Origin: Bacteroidota bacterium
Lineage (GTDB): Bacteria > Bacteroidota > Bacteroidia > Chitinophagales > Chitinophagaceae
Reading direction: 5' to 3'
Length of the DNA stretch: 64,000 nucleotides
Assembly: GCA_018266775.1 (NCBI GenBank)
Contig: JAFDZS010000007.1
Span: 372,001-436,000, forward strand
Shown: one piece after another, positions 25,840-33,447 of the stretch
How the letters are laid out: each line of letters opens with the position of its first letter
How positions within the stretch are numbered: the stretch's first letter is position 1
Made by a program: the position numbers and the translations under genes
The notes under the pieces: model-generated
Told to the model about the DNA's origin: nothing
What the model saw: the letters and a program-made list of their open reading frames with translations, nothing else
Databases searched by the model: none

Positions 25840-27954
25840 TTAAAGTACTTTCCTGTAATTCAGGCGGATGGAATTTATGGCCAATACCACATCGCTGAAG
25901 CCCATTGCCAGGGCTGCAATGCCGGGATGCAATAAGCCAATTGCTGCAATGGGAATAGCCACTACATTATAAATAAAGGCCCAGAATAAATTTTGTTTGA
26001 TGGTGTTGAAGGTTTGTTTCCCCAACCCTAAAGCCAGGGGTAAGTTTTTGATGCCTTTTTGCGTAAGTACCACCTGTGCAGTTTGCATGGCTAAATGTGA
26101 GGCATCAGAAATGGAAATACCAATAGTAGCTTTTGCCAACGCTGGTGCATCGTTAATACCATCACCAATCATGGCAACCGGCGCTTTGCTGTTAAGTTGT
26201 TCAATGATGGTCAATTTTTCTGCCGGGGATTTTTCTGCATACACTTCATCAATGCCAACGATTTTCGCAAGCGCATCACATCTTTCTTTACTGTCACCAC
26301 TCAGCAATACGGTTTTAATATTTTTTGAATGCAGATAATTGATCACAGTTGTGGCTTCGTCACGGATACTGTCATCCATATCGAACCAGCCGGTGAGTTG
26401 ATTATTTTTGATCAACGTTGCGGTATGGGAGGTGTTGAATGGTGAATGGTCAATAGTGAATTTTCCCAATTGATAAAAGTTTCCGTCTTTATCGGTTGCC
26501 TGTATGCCCATTCCTTTAACTTCTTCCACTTTTACCCAGTTGATCGGATTATTGATTTTCCATTGTACAGCAATTGCTTTTGCAATGGGATGATTGGAAT
26601 ATTTTTCCAGTGAATACACCAGTCGTTTAAATTCATCTTCGCTCATACCTTGATGACTGATTGCAGAAACGGTTAACTGTCCTGTGGTAAGTGTTCCAGT
26701 TTTATCAAACACAACGGTGGAAATATCTTTAAACAATTCCAAACTTCTTGCATTACGGAAAAGGATACCCTGTTTTGTTGCCCTGCCCAGTCCAACGGCA
26801 ATAGCTGCGGGTGTAGCCAGGCCCATTGCGCAGGGGCAACTGATTACCAGTACAGCAATGCTGCGCATTAATGAACCGGTTACACCCGTATCAAAAGCAA
26901 AATAATTCAGGATAAATGTCAATACAGCGAGGCCCACCACTACCGGTACAAAAATGGCGCTGATCTTATCTGCCAGTTGCTGAATGGGGGGCTTTTCTGC
27001 CTGCGCCTGTTTTACGAGGTTTAATATATTGCTTAACACTGTATCCTTACCAACAGCTGTTACCTGTGCTTTTACTGTGCCATCGGTAAACAGGCTGCCG
27101 CCGATCAGCGCATCTTTTTTCTGTTTATGAATAGGTTTGCTTTCGCCGGTCAGCAATGCTTCACTTACGTACGCTTCGCCCCATAATATTTTACAATCCG
27201 CCGGCACCTGCTCCCCGGTTTTAATGAGTACTAAATCACCATGCCGCAGCTGTGTATTTTCTACGGGGAAAACAACTTCTTTATGTTCATCATCGAAGGC
27301 AATCATATTGGCCATTACTTTTTGTTTGCCGGCCAGTTCATTCAATGCTTTTTGTGTGGTGGCTACAGATTGATGTTCCACCCATTCACCCAAAAACACC
27401 AATGTTATTATTGTGGCAGTGGTTTCATAAAAAATAAACTCCATGCCCATATTGCCAATGGTGCCCGTTAAACTGTATACAAATGCTGCTGTGGCGCCCA
27501 GCGCAATTAACACATTCATATTGGGTATACCCCTGCGCAGGCTGTTGATTGCACTGATGCCAAAATAACCCATGCCCACTATATATACCGGCAGGCATAT
27601 GGCCAATTGTATCCATGGGTTCATTAAAAAATGAATATGCCAGGGCAGCATGTGCAGCATGAGCACTGCTGTAAAAGGCAAACAGAATAAAAAACGCTGG
27701 AGGTGATTGGAGAATAACTTAGTTTTTTGTTTAGTGTTTTCAGTTTTTTGTTCGTTGACTACAGTATAACCTAAATCCGCAATGCCTTTAATCAGGTCTT
27801 CTTTACTGCTGTTTTCTTTCAATTCAAAGTTTACGTCCCCGCCGATAAAATTTACTTTCACCTCCTTCATCCCCTGCTTTTGCAGGTATTTGGTGATGGT
27901 TAAGGCACAATTGGTGCAATCCATCCCTTCTACTTTCCATTCAACTTTTTCCAT
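25840..27954 (-). CDS. copA: Copper-translocating P-type ATPase
   Basis: A P1B-type ATPase of 704 residues that exports Cu(I) from the cytoplasm. It has one N-terminal heavy-metal-associated domain with the site GMDCTNC, a membrane metal site CPC in SCPCAMGLATP, phosphorylation motif DKTGTLTTG, SNHPIAKA for the nucleotide-binding domain, and GDGINDAPALA. This arrangement fits CopA. No CopZ or CsoR/CueR gene is adjacent. The promoter word ends 4 nt before the ATG, divergent from tsaE across only 62 bp. Confidence 0.93.
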   Translation of the reverse strand: MEKVEWKVEGMDCTNCALTITKYLQKQGMKEVKVNFIGGDVNFELKENSSKEDLIKGIADLGYTVVNEQKTENTKQKTKLFSNHLQRFLFCLPFTAVLMLHMLPWHIHFLMNPWIQLAICLPVYIVGMGYFGISAINSLRRGIPNMNVLIALGATAAFVYSLTGTIGNMGMEFIFYETTATIITLVFLGEWVEHQSVATTQKALNELAGKQKVMANMIAFDDEHKEVVFPVENTQLRHGDLVLIKTGEQVPADCKILWGEAYVSEALLTGESKPIHKQKKDALIGGSLFTDGTVKAQVTAVGKDTVLSNILNLVKQAQAEKPPIQQLADKISAIFVPVVVGLAVLTFILNYFAFDTGVTGSLMRSIAVLVISCPCAMGLATPAAIAVGLGRATKQGILFRNARSLELFKDISTVVFDKTGTLTTGQLTVSAISHQGMSEDEFKRLVYSLEKYSNHPIAKAIAVQWKINNPINWVKVEEVKGMGIQATDKDGNFYQLGKFTIDHSPFNTSHTATLIKNNQLTGWFDMDDSIRDEATTVINYLHSKNIKTVLLSGDSKERCDALAKIVGIDEVYAEKSPAEKLTIIEQLNSKAPVAMIGDGINDAPALAKATIGISISDASHLAMQTAQVVLTQKGIKNLPLALGLGKQTFNTIKQNLFWAFIYNVVAIPIAAIGLLHPGIAALAMGFSDVVLAINSIRLNYRKVL

Positions 27955-27958
27955 AGTG

Positions 27959-27966
27959 CAAAATTA
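27959..27966 (-). promoter_or_regulatory. -7 element of copA
   Basis: TAATTTTG on the minus strand is an exact TAnnTTTG match, 4 nt before the copA ATG. Confidence 0.6.
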
Positions 27967-28004
27967 TTTATTGTGCAGGGCACGGGATTACTAATGAAGG
28001 AAAA

Positions 28005-28012
28005 TATCTTTG
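28005..28012 (+). promoter_or_regulatory. -7 element of tsaE
   Basis: TATCTTTG is an exact consensus match and ends 4 nt before the tsaE ATG, predicting a leaderless mRNA. Confidence 0.65.
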
Positions 28013-28016
28013 CAAC

Positions 28017-28430
28017 ATGGAGGTAAATTTTACACTGGATCAACTGCCTGCAACAGCCCAGGCACTTGCCGCTGAACTAAAGCCATCTGCTGTTATTGCG
28101 TTTCATGGAGAAATGGGGGCGGGTAAAACCACTTTCATTCACGCATTGTGTGAAGCCATGAAAGTAGCCGGAACCGTCTCCAGCCCCACATTCTCTATCA
28201 TCAACCAATATAGCACCAACGACGGACGCACGATTTATCACATGGACCTGTACCGGATGAAAAATGAAAACGAAGCCATTAATGCCGGGGTGGAAGACTG
28301 CCTGTACTCAGGCAATACCTGCCTGGTGGAATGGCCTGAAAAAGCGCCGGGTATTTTTCCTGACGATACCCTGCACTGTTACATCAGTTTAATTAATGAT
28401 AATACACGAAAGCTCAGGATTAATTTGTAA
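28017..28430 (+). CDS. tsaE: tRNA t6A37 biosynthesis ATPase TsaE
   Basis: TsaE is the ATPase that, with TsaB and TsaD, installs threonylcarbamoyl-adenosine at tRNA position 37. Walker A is GEMGAGKTT (about residues 37-45); the family motifs SSPTFSIINQY and HMDLYRM are present. Length 137 residues is normal. It is followed by alanine dehydrogenase 51 bp downstream. In several Bacteroidota tsaE and ald are linked to porX; here porX lies 10 kb away. Confidence 0.95.
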   Translation: MEVNFTLDQLPATAQALAAELKPSAVIAFHGEMGAGKTTFIHALCEAMKVAGTVSSPTFSIINQYSTNDGRTIYHMDLYRMKNENEAINAGVEDCLYSGNTCLVEWPEKAPGIFPDDTLHCYISLINDNTRKLRINL

Positions 28431-28481
28431 ATTCGGTAACAGTTTGTAAACTGATTTTTTTCTAAAAAAACGATTATCACG

Positions 28482-29696
28482 GTGGCCACTTCAAAACCTT
28501 TTGTTTCTCCCTCCTTTTCATACGAAACCCTGGAAGAGACCCTGGATATTAAACCCAAGGGGGCAGAATTATTTATTGGTATCCCCAAAGAACATTCCTT
28601 CAGTGAAAACCGAATTGCCCTGACGCCTGAAGCTGTTGGCGTGATGGTGGCTAACGGGCACCGCGTGGTGGTGGAAACCAAAGCCGGCCTCGGCGCCAGT
28701 TATAGCGATACAGATTACAGCGAAGCAGGTGCCAAAATTGCTTACGATAAGAAAGAAGTGTATGAATGTGATATTTTAGTGAAGAGTGCACCGGTAAGTA
28801 TGGCCGAATGCGATTTGCTGAAGTATGGGCAATATATTATTTCCCCTATTCACCTGGCGGTGATGCAAAGGGAGATTTTGCAGAAGATGATGGATAAGAA
28901 AATCACCGCACTGAGTTTTGAAAACCTGAAGGATGACAGTGGGCACAATCCTATTGTACGCAGTATGAGTGAAATTGCCGGCAGCGCTGTTATGCTTATT
29001 GCCGGGCAATACCTCAGCAACGCCAACAATGGTAAAGGTGTACTGGTGGGTGGTATCAGTGGTATTCCACCAACAAAAGTTATCATCATCGGTGCCGGTA
29101 TTGTGGGTGAGTATGCGGCCAGGACTGCCCTTGCCATGGGTGCCAGCGTTAAAATTTTCGATAACAGCATTTACCGGTTAAAAAGATTGCAGAATAATAT
29201 TGGCGGTCGTTTATGGACGTCCGTTATTGAACCTAAAATTCTGGCTAAACAATTAAAAACCTGCGATGTGGCCGTTGGCGCACTCAGCAGTACCGGCGGC
29301 AGAACGCCGATTGTAGTAACTGATGAAATGGTGAGTAATATGCGTCCGGGAAGTGTGATTGTTGATGTGAGTATTGACCGCGGCGGTTGTTTTGAAACCA
29401 GCCAGGTTACCACGCATGAGCACCCGGTTTTTAAACAGTATGATGTGATCCATTATTGTGTACCGAATATCCCCAGCGGTTTTGCACGTACTGCTTCGCA
29501 GGCTATCAGCAACGTATTGATGCCCTTATTGCTGGAGACTGGTGAAGATGGCGGTATTGATAACGTGATCTGGTATAAGATCAACATCCGCAGCGGCATT
29601 TATTTATTTAAAGGCAGCCTGACCAATTTTTATTTGAGTGAAAGATTTGATTTGAAATATACGGATTTGAATTTGCTGATCGCAAGCAAACGGTAA
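28482..29696 (+). CDS. ald: Alanine dehydrogenase
   Basis: A 404-residue NAD-dependent alanine dehydrogenase interconverting alanine and pyruvate plus ammonia. The N-terminal catalytic domain begins IGIPKEHSFSENRIALTPEAV, with the substrate-binding Arg. The NAD-binding motif is VIIIGAGIVGEYAA. DVSIDRGGCFETS and VPNIPSGFARTAS are family signatures. The start is GTG, since no ATG lies in frame upstream. The N-terminal extension of about 30 residues is as in other Bacteroidota members. Probably in one transcription unit with tsaE. Confidence 0.93.
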   Translation: MATSKPFVSPSFSYETLEETLDIKPKGAELFIGIPKEHSFSENRIALTPEAVGVMVANGHRVVVETKAGLGASYSDTDYSEAGAKIAYDKKEVYECDILVKSAPVSMAECDLLKYGQYIISPIHLAVMQREILQKMMDKKITALSFENLKDDSGHNPIVRSMSEIAGSAVMLIAGQYLSNANNGKGVLVGGISGIPPTKVIIIGAGIVGEYAARTALAMGASVKIFDNSIYRLKRLQNNIGGRLWTSVIEPKILAKQLKTCDVAVGALSSTGGRTPIVVTDEMVSNMRPGSVIVDVSIDRGGCFETSQVTTHEHPVFKQYDVIHYCVPNIPSGFARTASQAISNVLMPLLLETGEDGGIDNVIWYKINIRSGIYLFKGSLTNFYLSERFDLKYTDLNLLIASKR

Positions 29697-29718
29697 TACT
29701 ATTAATTATTAATCGAGT

Positions 29719-30300
29719 ATGAGTTTCTCCATTCCTAAAGGAAATAGAAAATATACCTTCGCAGAGTACATGGCCATTGAAGAAACCAGTACAGAACGTC
29801 ATGATTTTTATCATGGTGAAGTGTTTGCTATGGCAGGAGGTACAAAAAACCATAACAATATCATTCTTAATCTGGCTGCTGACATTAAAGGGAAGAAAAA
29901 AAGCGAATGTGATCTTTACATTGACGGGATGAAACTGGAAATTGAAAAAGAAAGTTTTTACGTATATCCGGATTTAATGTATACCTGCGAAGATCATTTA
30001 AAAGGAGATGATGCTTTTGTAAAAAATCCTTCGTTAATAATTGAGGTGATTTCTGAATCAACAGCTTTATACGACAAGGAAGTAAAACTGAAATATTATA
30101 AAAGAATTCCCAGTCTGAATTATTATGTGCTGGTTTCTCAAAAGGAAGTTATGGTAGAGGTATATAGCCGTATTGAAAACACGCAAATATGGAAGTACCA
30201 GACTTATGAGAACTTAAATGAAGTAATTACATTTGAAAGGTTGGGATTTTCACTACCTGTTGCAGTTATTTATGAAAGTGTTGAAGTGGAAAACACATAG
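29719..30300 (+). CDS. Uma2 family (DUF820) PD-(D/E)XK-fold protein
   Basis: A 193-residue protein with the start YTFAEYMAIEETSTERHDFYHGEVFAMAGG and nuclease-fold elements YPDLMYTC, SLIIEVISEST and YYVLVSQ. The order D...E-x-S matches the Uma2 PD-(D/E)XK group. Family members are numerous in cyanobacteria and some Bacteroidota, often horizontally spread; their role is not settled. It is 22 bp downstream of ald, on the same strand, and convergent with the ABC ATPase gene. Confidence 0.88.
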   Translation: MSFSIPKGNRKYTFAEYMAIEETSTERHDFYHGEVFAMAGGTKNHNNIILNLAADIKGKKKSECDLYIDGMKLEIEKESFYVYPDLMYTCEDHLKGDDAFVKNPSLIIEVISESTALYDKEVKLKYYKRIPSLNYYVLVSQKEVMVEVYSRIENTQIWKYQTYENLNEVITFERLGFSLPVAVIYESVEVENT

Positions 30301-30301
30301 A

Positions 30302-30970
30302 TTATTTATAATCCCCAATTGCAACTACAGCTTCGCAGAAATCATACTCCTGTTTATCATTACTGCTTACAATCACCAGCCTGTTGTGGATACGGTTATT
30401 GATGAGTTGATGGTATAATGCCACGCCATCTGCATCAAGATTGGTGGTGGGTTCATCTAAAAGCAATATCGCAGTATCACTAAAAAATGCCTGCGCTAAT
30501 TTCAGGCGTTGTTTCATCCCGCTGCTGTAATAACGGATTTGTTTGTGCGCAGCTTTTTCCAGGCTGACCGTTTTCAGCATTTCATCTATAGTTAAACCGG
30601 GTATCAATGTTTTAAACTGTGCATGAAAGTGCAGCATTTCAACTGCGGTCATTTCTTCCACCAGTTCAAGATACGGTGCAGCAATGGCTACATGATTGTA
30701 CAGCTGATCATCTGCAACTGGTTGCCCGTTGGCGGTTACGGTTATAGTGCCTTCATTATGCGTTAAAGAACCTGATATTACCTGCAGCAAAGTTGATTTT
30801 CCCGAACCATTGGAACCTGTGATGGCATAAGATTTTCCCCATTCGAACCGGTAGCTGCAATGCCTGAATATCCACTCCCTGTTGAAGCGCTTGCCCACAT
30901 TATCCAGCACAATAGTTACATTATTGGTCATGGAAGAAGGTTGCGACGGTGTGGATTGAGTAAAGTTCAT
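30302..30970 (-). CDS. ABC transporter ATP-binding protein
   Basis: A single nucleotide-binding domain of 222 residues: Walker A GSNGSGKST, signature YYSSGMKQRLKLAQAF, Walker B AILLLDEPTTNLD. The short sub-family with IRYYSSGMKQRL resembles the ATPases of ABC-2 type or haem exporter (CcmA-like) systems. No permease gene is adjacent. The ATG at 30970 is 19 bp after lpxA's stop, so it is probably co-transcribed with lpxA; an internal Met15 is an alternative start. Confidence 0.9.
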   Translation of the reverse strand: MNFTQSTPSQPSSMTNNVTIVLDNVGKRFNREWIFRHCSYRFEWGKSYAITGSNGSGKSTLLQVISGSLTHNEGTITVTANGQPVADDQLYNHVAIAAPYLELVEEMTAVEMLHFHAQFKTLIPGLTIDEMLKTVSLEKAAHKQIRYYSSGMKQRLKLAQAFFSDTAILLLDEPTTNLDADGVALYHQLINNRIHNRLVIVSSNDKQEYDFCEAVVAIGDYK

Positions 30971-30989
30971 TTGATTTTTTCAGTATAGG

Positions 30990-31787
30990 TTATTCATCAT
31001 CGGTGCTGCCTTTGGTAAAGCGTTTGATGATGCCCCTGCCGCTTTCCCTGATGAAAGTTACAATCTCATCTCTTTCATCAAATGCAGGAAATTCCTCTTC
31101 GATATAATTCAGGGCTTGTGAAGTGTTCATGCCTTTGTTGTAAATGATGCGGTAGATATCGAGTATAGAGTTGATTCTTTCTATTGAAAAACCTCTTCTT
31201 TTTAAACCAACAGAGTTTACACCGGCATAACTTAATGGGGTACGGCCCGCTTTAATATAAGGGGGCACATCTTTACTCACCAAACTTCCTCCGGCAATAA
31301 ATGCATGCTGGCCAATATGTACAAACTGGTGAACGGCACACATACCGGCAAGTATGGCATTATCGCCCATTACCACGTGGCCGGCCATTTGCGTACTGTT
31401 GCTCATAATGCAGTTGTTACCTAATGTACAATCGTGTGCAATATGGCTGTATGCCATAATCAAACAATTGTTGCCTACTTTGGTAACCCATTTATCTTTA
31501 CTGCCCCGGTTAATGGTTACAAATTCGCGAATGGTGGTATTGTCTCCAATTTCAACGGTGGTTTGTTCGCCTTCAAATTTTAAATCCTGTGGAATAGCAG
31601 CTATTACAGCGCCCGGAAAGATGCGGCAATTCTTCCCAATTCTTGCGCCTTCCATTATGGTTACGTTACTGCCAATCCATGTGCCTTCACCAATTTCTAC
31701 ATTGGGATGAATAACACTGAATGGATCAATTTTTACGTTAGTGGCCAGCTTGGCGCTGGGGTGTATATAGGTATGTGGATGAATCAT
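30990..31787 (-). CDS. lpxA: UDP-N-acetylglucosamine O-acyltransferase LpxA
   Basis: LpxA performs the first step of lipid A synthesis, moving a hydroxyacyl chain from ACP to UDP-GlcNAc. The 265-residue protein is a left-handed beta-helix of hexapeptide repeats (IHPSAKLATNVKIDPFSVIHP), with the catalytic His in SHIAHDC and the C-terminal helical domain (GLKRRGFSIERIN). It lies downstream of the lpxC-fabZ fusion. Confidence 0.97.
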   Translation of the reverse strand: MIHPHTYIHPSAKLATNVKIDPFSVIHPNVEIGEGTWIGSNVTIMEGARIGKNCRIFPGAVIAAIPQDLKFEGEQTTVEIGDNTTIREFVTINRGSKDKWVTKVGNNCLIMAYSHIAHDCTLGNNCIMSNSTQMAGHVVMGDNAILAGMCAVHQFVHIGQHAFIAGGSLVSKDVPPYIKAGRTPLSYAGVNSVGLKRRGFSIERINSILDIYRIIYNKGMNTSQALNYIEEEFPAFDERDEIVTFIRESGRGIIKRFTKGSTDDE

Positions 31788-31796
31788 CGTTTATCG

Positions 31797-31836
31797 TTAA
31801 TTAGTTTATTGGTCAATTAGTTAATTGGTTTATTGG
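31797..31836. repeat. Octad array upstream of lpxA
   Basis: Five perfectly phased 8-bp words: TTAATTAG, TTTATTGG, TCAATTAG, TTAATTGG, TTTATTGG. It fills much of the 114-bp gap between lpxC-fabZ and lpxA. Confidence 0.75.
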
Positions 31837-31901
31837 TTTGAGGTAAATCATGGATTAAAGTCTTACGAATTTACTAATAACCCAATTAACCAGTTAACTG
31901 C

Positions 31902-33308
31902 CTAACTTCTTTTCACCAGTTGCGCTGTTAAATCAGCTTCGGTACACAATTTATTGCCCACGTATACGCTACCCCTCATAATACAGATACCGCGGCGGAT
32001 GGGTTCTATCAATTCCATTTTTAATAACATGGTATCGCCTGGCCCAACTTTTTGTTTGAATTTACAGTTTTCAATTTTTAAAAAGTATGTATCATATTGT
32101 CCTTCGGGCATGGCATTAATGCAGAGTATACCTCCTGTTTGTGCCAGCGCTTCTATCTGCAATACGCCGGGCATTACCGGGTTGCCGGGAAAATGCCCCT
32201 GGAAGAAGTATTCATTGAAGGTTACATTTTTGATACCCACAATATGGCGGTCCGTTAATTCAATGATCTTATCTACAAACAAAAATGGGAAACGGTGTGG
32301 TAATGTTTTCTCAATCTGCTGTTGTGTATATACCGGTTGTTGATTGGGATTGTAGATGGGTATATCCTTGGTGTGTTTATTCTTTTTGATGTACTGTTTG
32401 ATCTTTCTTGCAAACTCCACATTGCTGCTGTGGCCGGGGCGGTTGGCAATGATATGTGCTTTGATGGGGTAACCAATCAATGCCAGGTCACCAATTACAT
32501 CCAGCAATTTGTGGCGTGCCGGCTCATTGGGGAAACGCAGTTCAAGATTATTCAGGTAGCCTTCGCTTTTCACTTCCACTTTGGTACGGCCAAATGCTTT
32601 GGCCAGGCGGCTCATTTCTTCGTCCGTTACCGGTTTATCTACTACAACTATGGCATTGTTGATATCACCGCCTTTCACTAAATTATTTTCCAGCAACATT
32701 TCGAGTTCATGCAAAAAACAAAAAGTACGGCAGGGTGCAATTTGCGATTTGAATTCTTTGATTGATTTCAGGCTGGCATGTTGTGTACCCAACACCGGGC
32801 TGTTAAAATCGATCAGGGTGGTGATCTGGTAATTGGTGGCGGGCAGGGCCGTCATGTCCACCCTTTTCACATCATCATAATGGGTGATGTTGGTATCAAT
32901 GGTGTACCATGCTTTGGCGGCATCCTGTTCCAAAACGCCGGTTTCTTCAATGATTTCCACAAAGGGTTCGCTGCTGCCGTCTATAATAGGGATTTCAGGG
33001 CCGTTAATTTCAATCAGGCAATTATCTACTCCCATGCCCACTAATGCCGCTAAAATATGTTCTACTGTACTTACCCGTACTTCTCCCTGTTCCAGTGTCG
33101 TTCCTCTTGAAGTATCGGTTACCAGGTCGCAATCGGCTTTGATCACCGGCATGCCCGGCAGGTCTATACGTTGAAATTGAAAGCCAAAGCCCGGGTTGGC
33201 CGGCTTCAAAGTCATATCCACATTAACGCCGGTATGCAGTCCTGTACCAGAAATACTAACTGAGGCAGCAAGTGTATGTTGTTTATCAGGATTAAAATTA
33301 TTATCCAT
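31902..33308 (-). CDS. lpxC-fabZ: Bifunctional LpxC deacetylase / FabZ dehydratase
   Basis: A fused enzyme of 468 residues, usual in Bacteroidota. The N-terminal LpxC part (about 1-300) removes acetate from UDP-3-O-acyl-GlcNAc, with Zn-binding motifs STVEHILAAL and RHKLLDVIGDLAL. The C-terminal FabZ part (from about residue 335, PHRFPFLFVDK) is the hotdog-fold 3-hydroxyacyl-ACP dehydratase, with catalytic His in PHRF and Glu in PGVLQIEAL. A longer frame begins with TTG at 33332, which is the end of the promoter word, so ATG 33306-33308 is used. Confidence 0.95.
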   Translation of the reverse strand: MDNNFNPDKQHTLAASVSISGTGLHTGVNVDMTLKPANPGFGFQFQRIDLPGMPVIKADCDLVTDTSRGTTLEQGEVRVSTVEHILAALVGMGVDNCLIEINGPEIPIIDGSSEPFVEIIEETGVLEQDAAKAWYTIDTNITHYDDVKRVDMTALPATNYQITTLIDFNSPVLGTQHASLKSIKEFKSQIAPCRTFCFLHELEMLLENNLVKGGDINNAIVVVDKPVTDEEMSRLAKAFGRTKVEVKSEGYLNNLELRFPNEPARHKLLDVIGDLALIGYPIKAHIIANRPGHSSNVEFARKIKQYIKKNKHTKDIPIYNPNQQPVYTQQQIEKTLPHRFPFLFVDKIIELTDRHIVGIKNVTFNEYFFQGHFPGNPVMPGVLQIEALAQTGGILCINAMPEGQYDTYFLKIENCKFKQKVGPGDTMLLKMELIEPIRRGICIMRGSVYVGNKLCTEADLTAQLVKRS

Positions 33309-33329
33309 CCGTGTTGAAATTTTTATCGG

Positions 33330-33337
33330 CAAAGATA
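33330..33337 (-). promoter_or_regulatory. -7 element of lpxC-fabZ
   Basis: TATCTTTG on the minus strand is an exact consensus match; a TTG lies 22 nt upstream. The leader would be about 15-20 nt. Confidence 0.65.
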
Positions 33338-33360
33338 AGATAGTTCATGGTTAATGATTC

Positions 33361-33430
33361 AAGAAACAAGAGACAAGAAACAAGGATCAAGGGACAAGTA
33401 TCAAGTATCAAGAGACAAGTATCAAGGGAT
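33361..33430. repeat. Heptad array (AAGNNAC / AAGNNTC words)
   Basis: Ten consecutive 7-bp words, each starting AAG: AAGAAAC, AAGAGAC, AAGAAAC, AAGGATC, AAGGGAC, AAGTATC, AAGTATC, AAGAGAC, AAGTATC, AAGGGAT. The array fills the gap between the DUF5686 gene and the lpxC-fabZ promoter. Confidence 0.85.
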
Positions 33431-33447
33431 ATGAGGTCGGCCTGTTT

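Noticed and set aside
33361..33430. Possible CRISPR-like or iteron array
   Set aside because: Units are 7 bp with no spacers; no replication initiator gene nearby.
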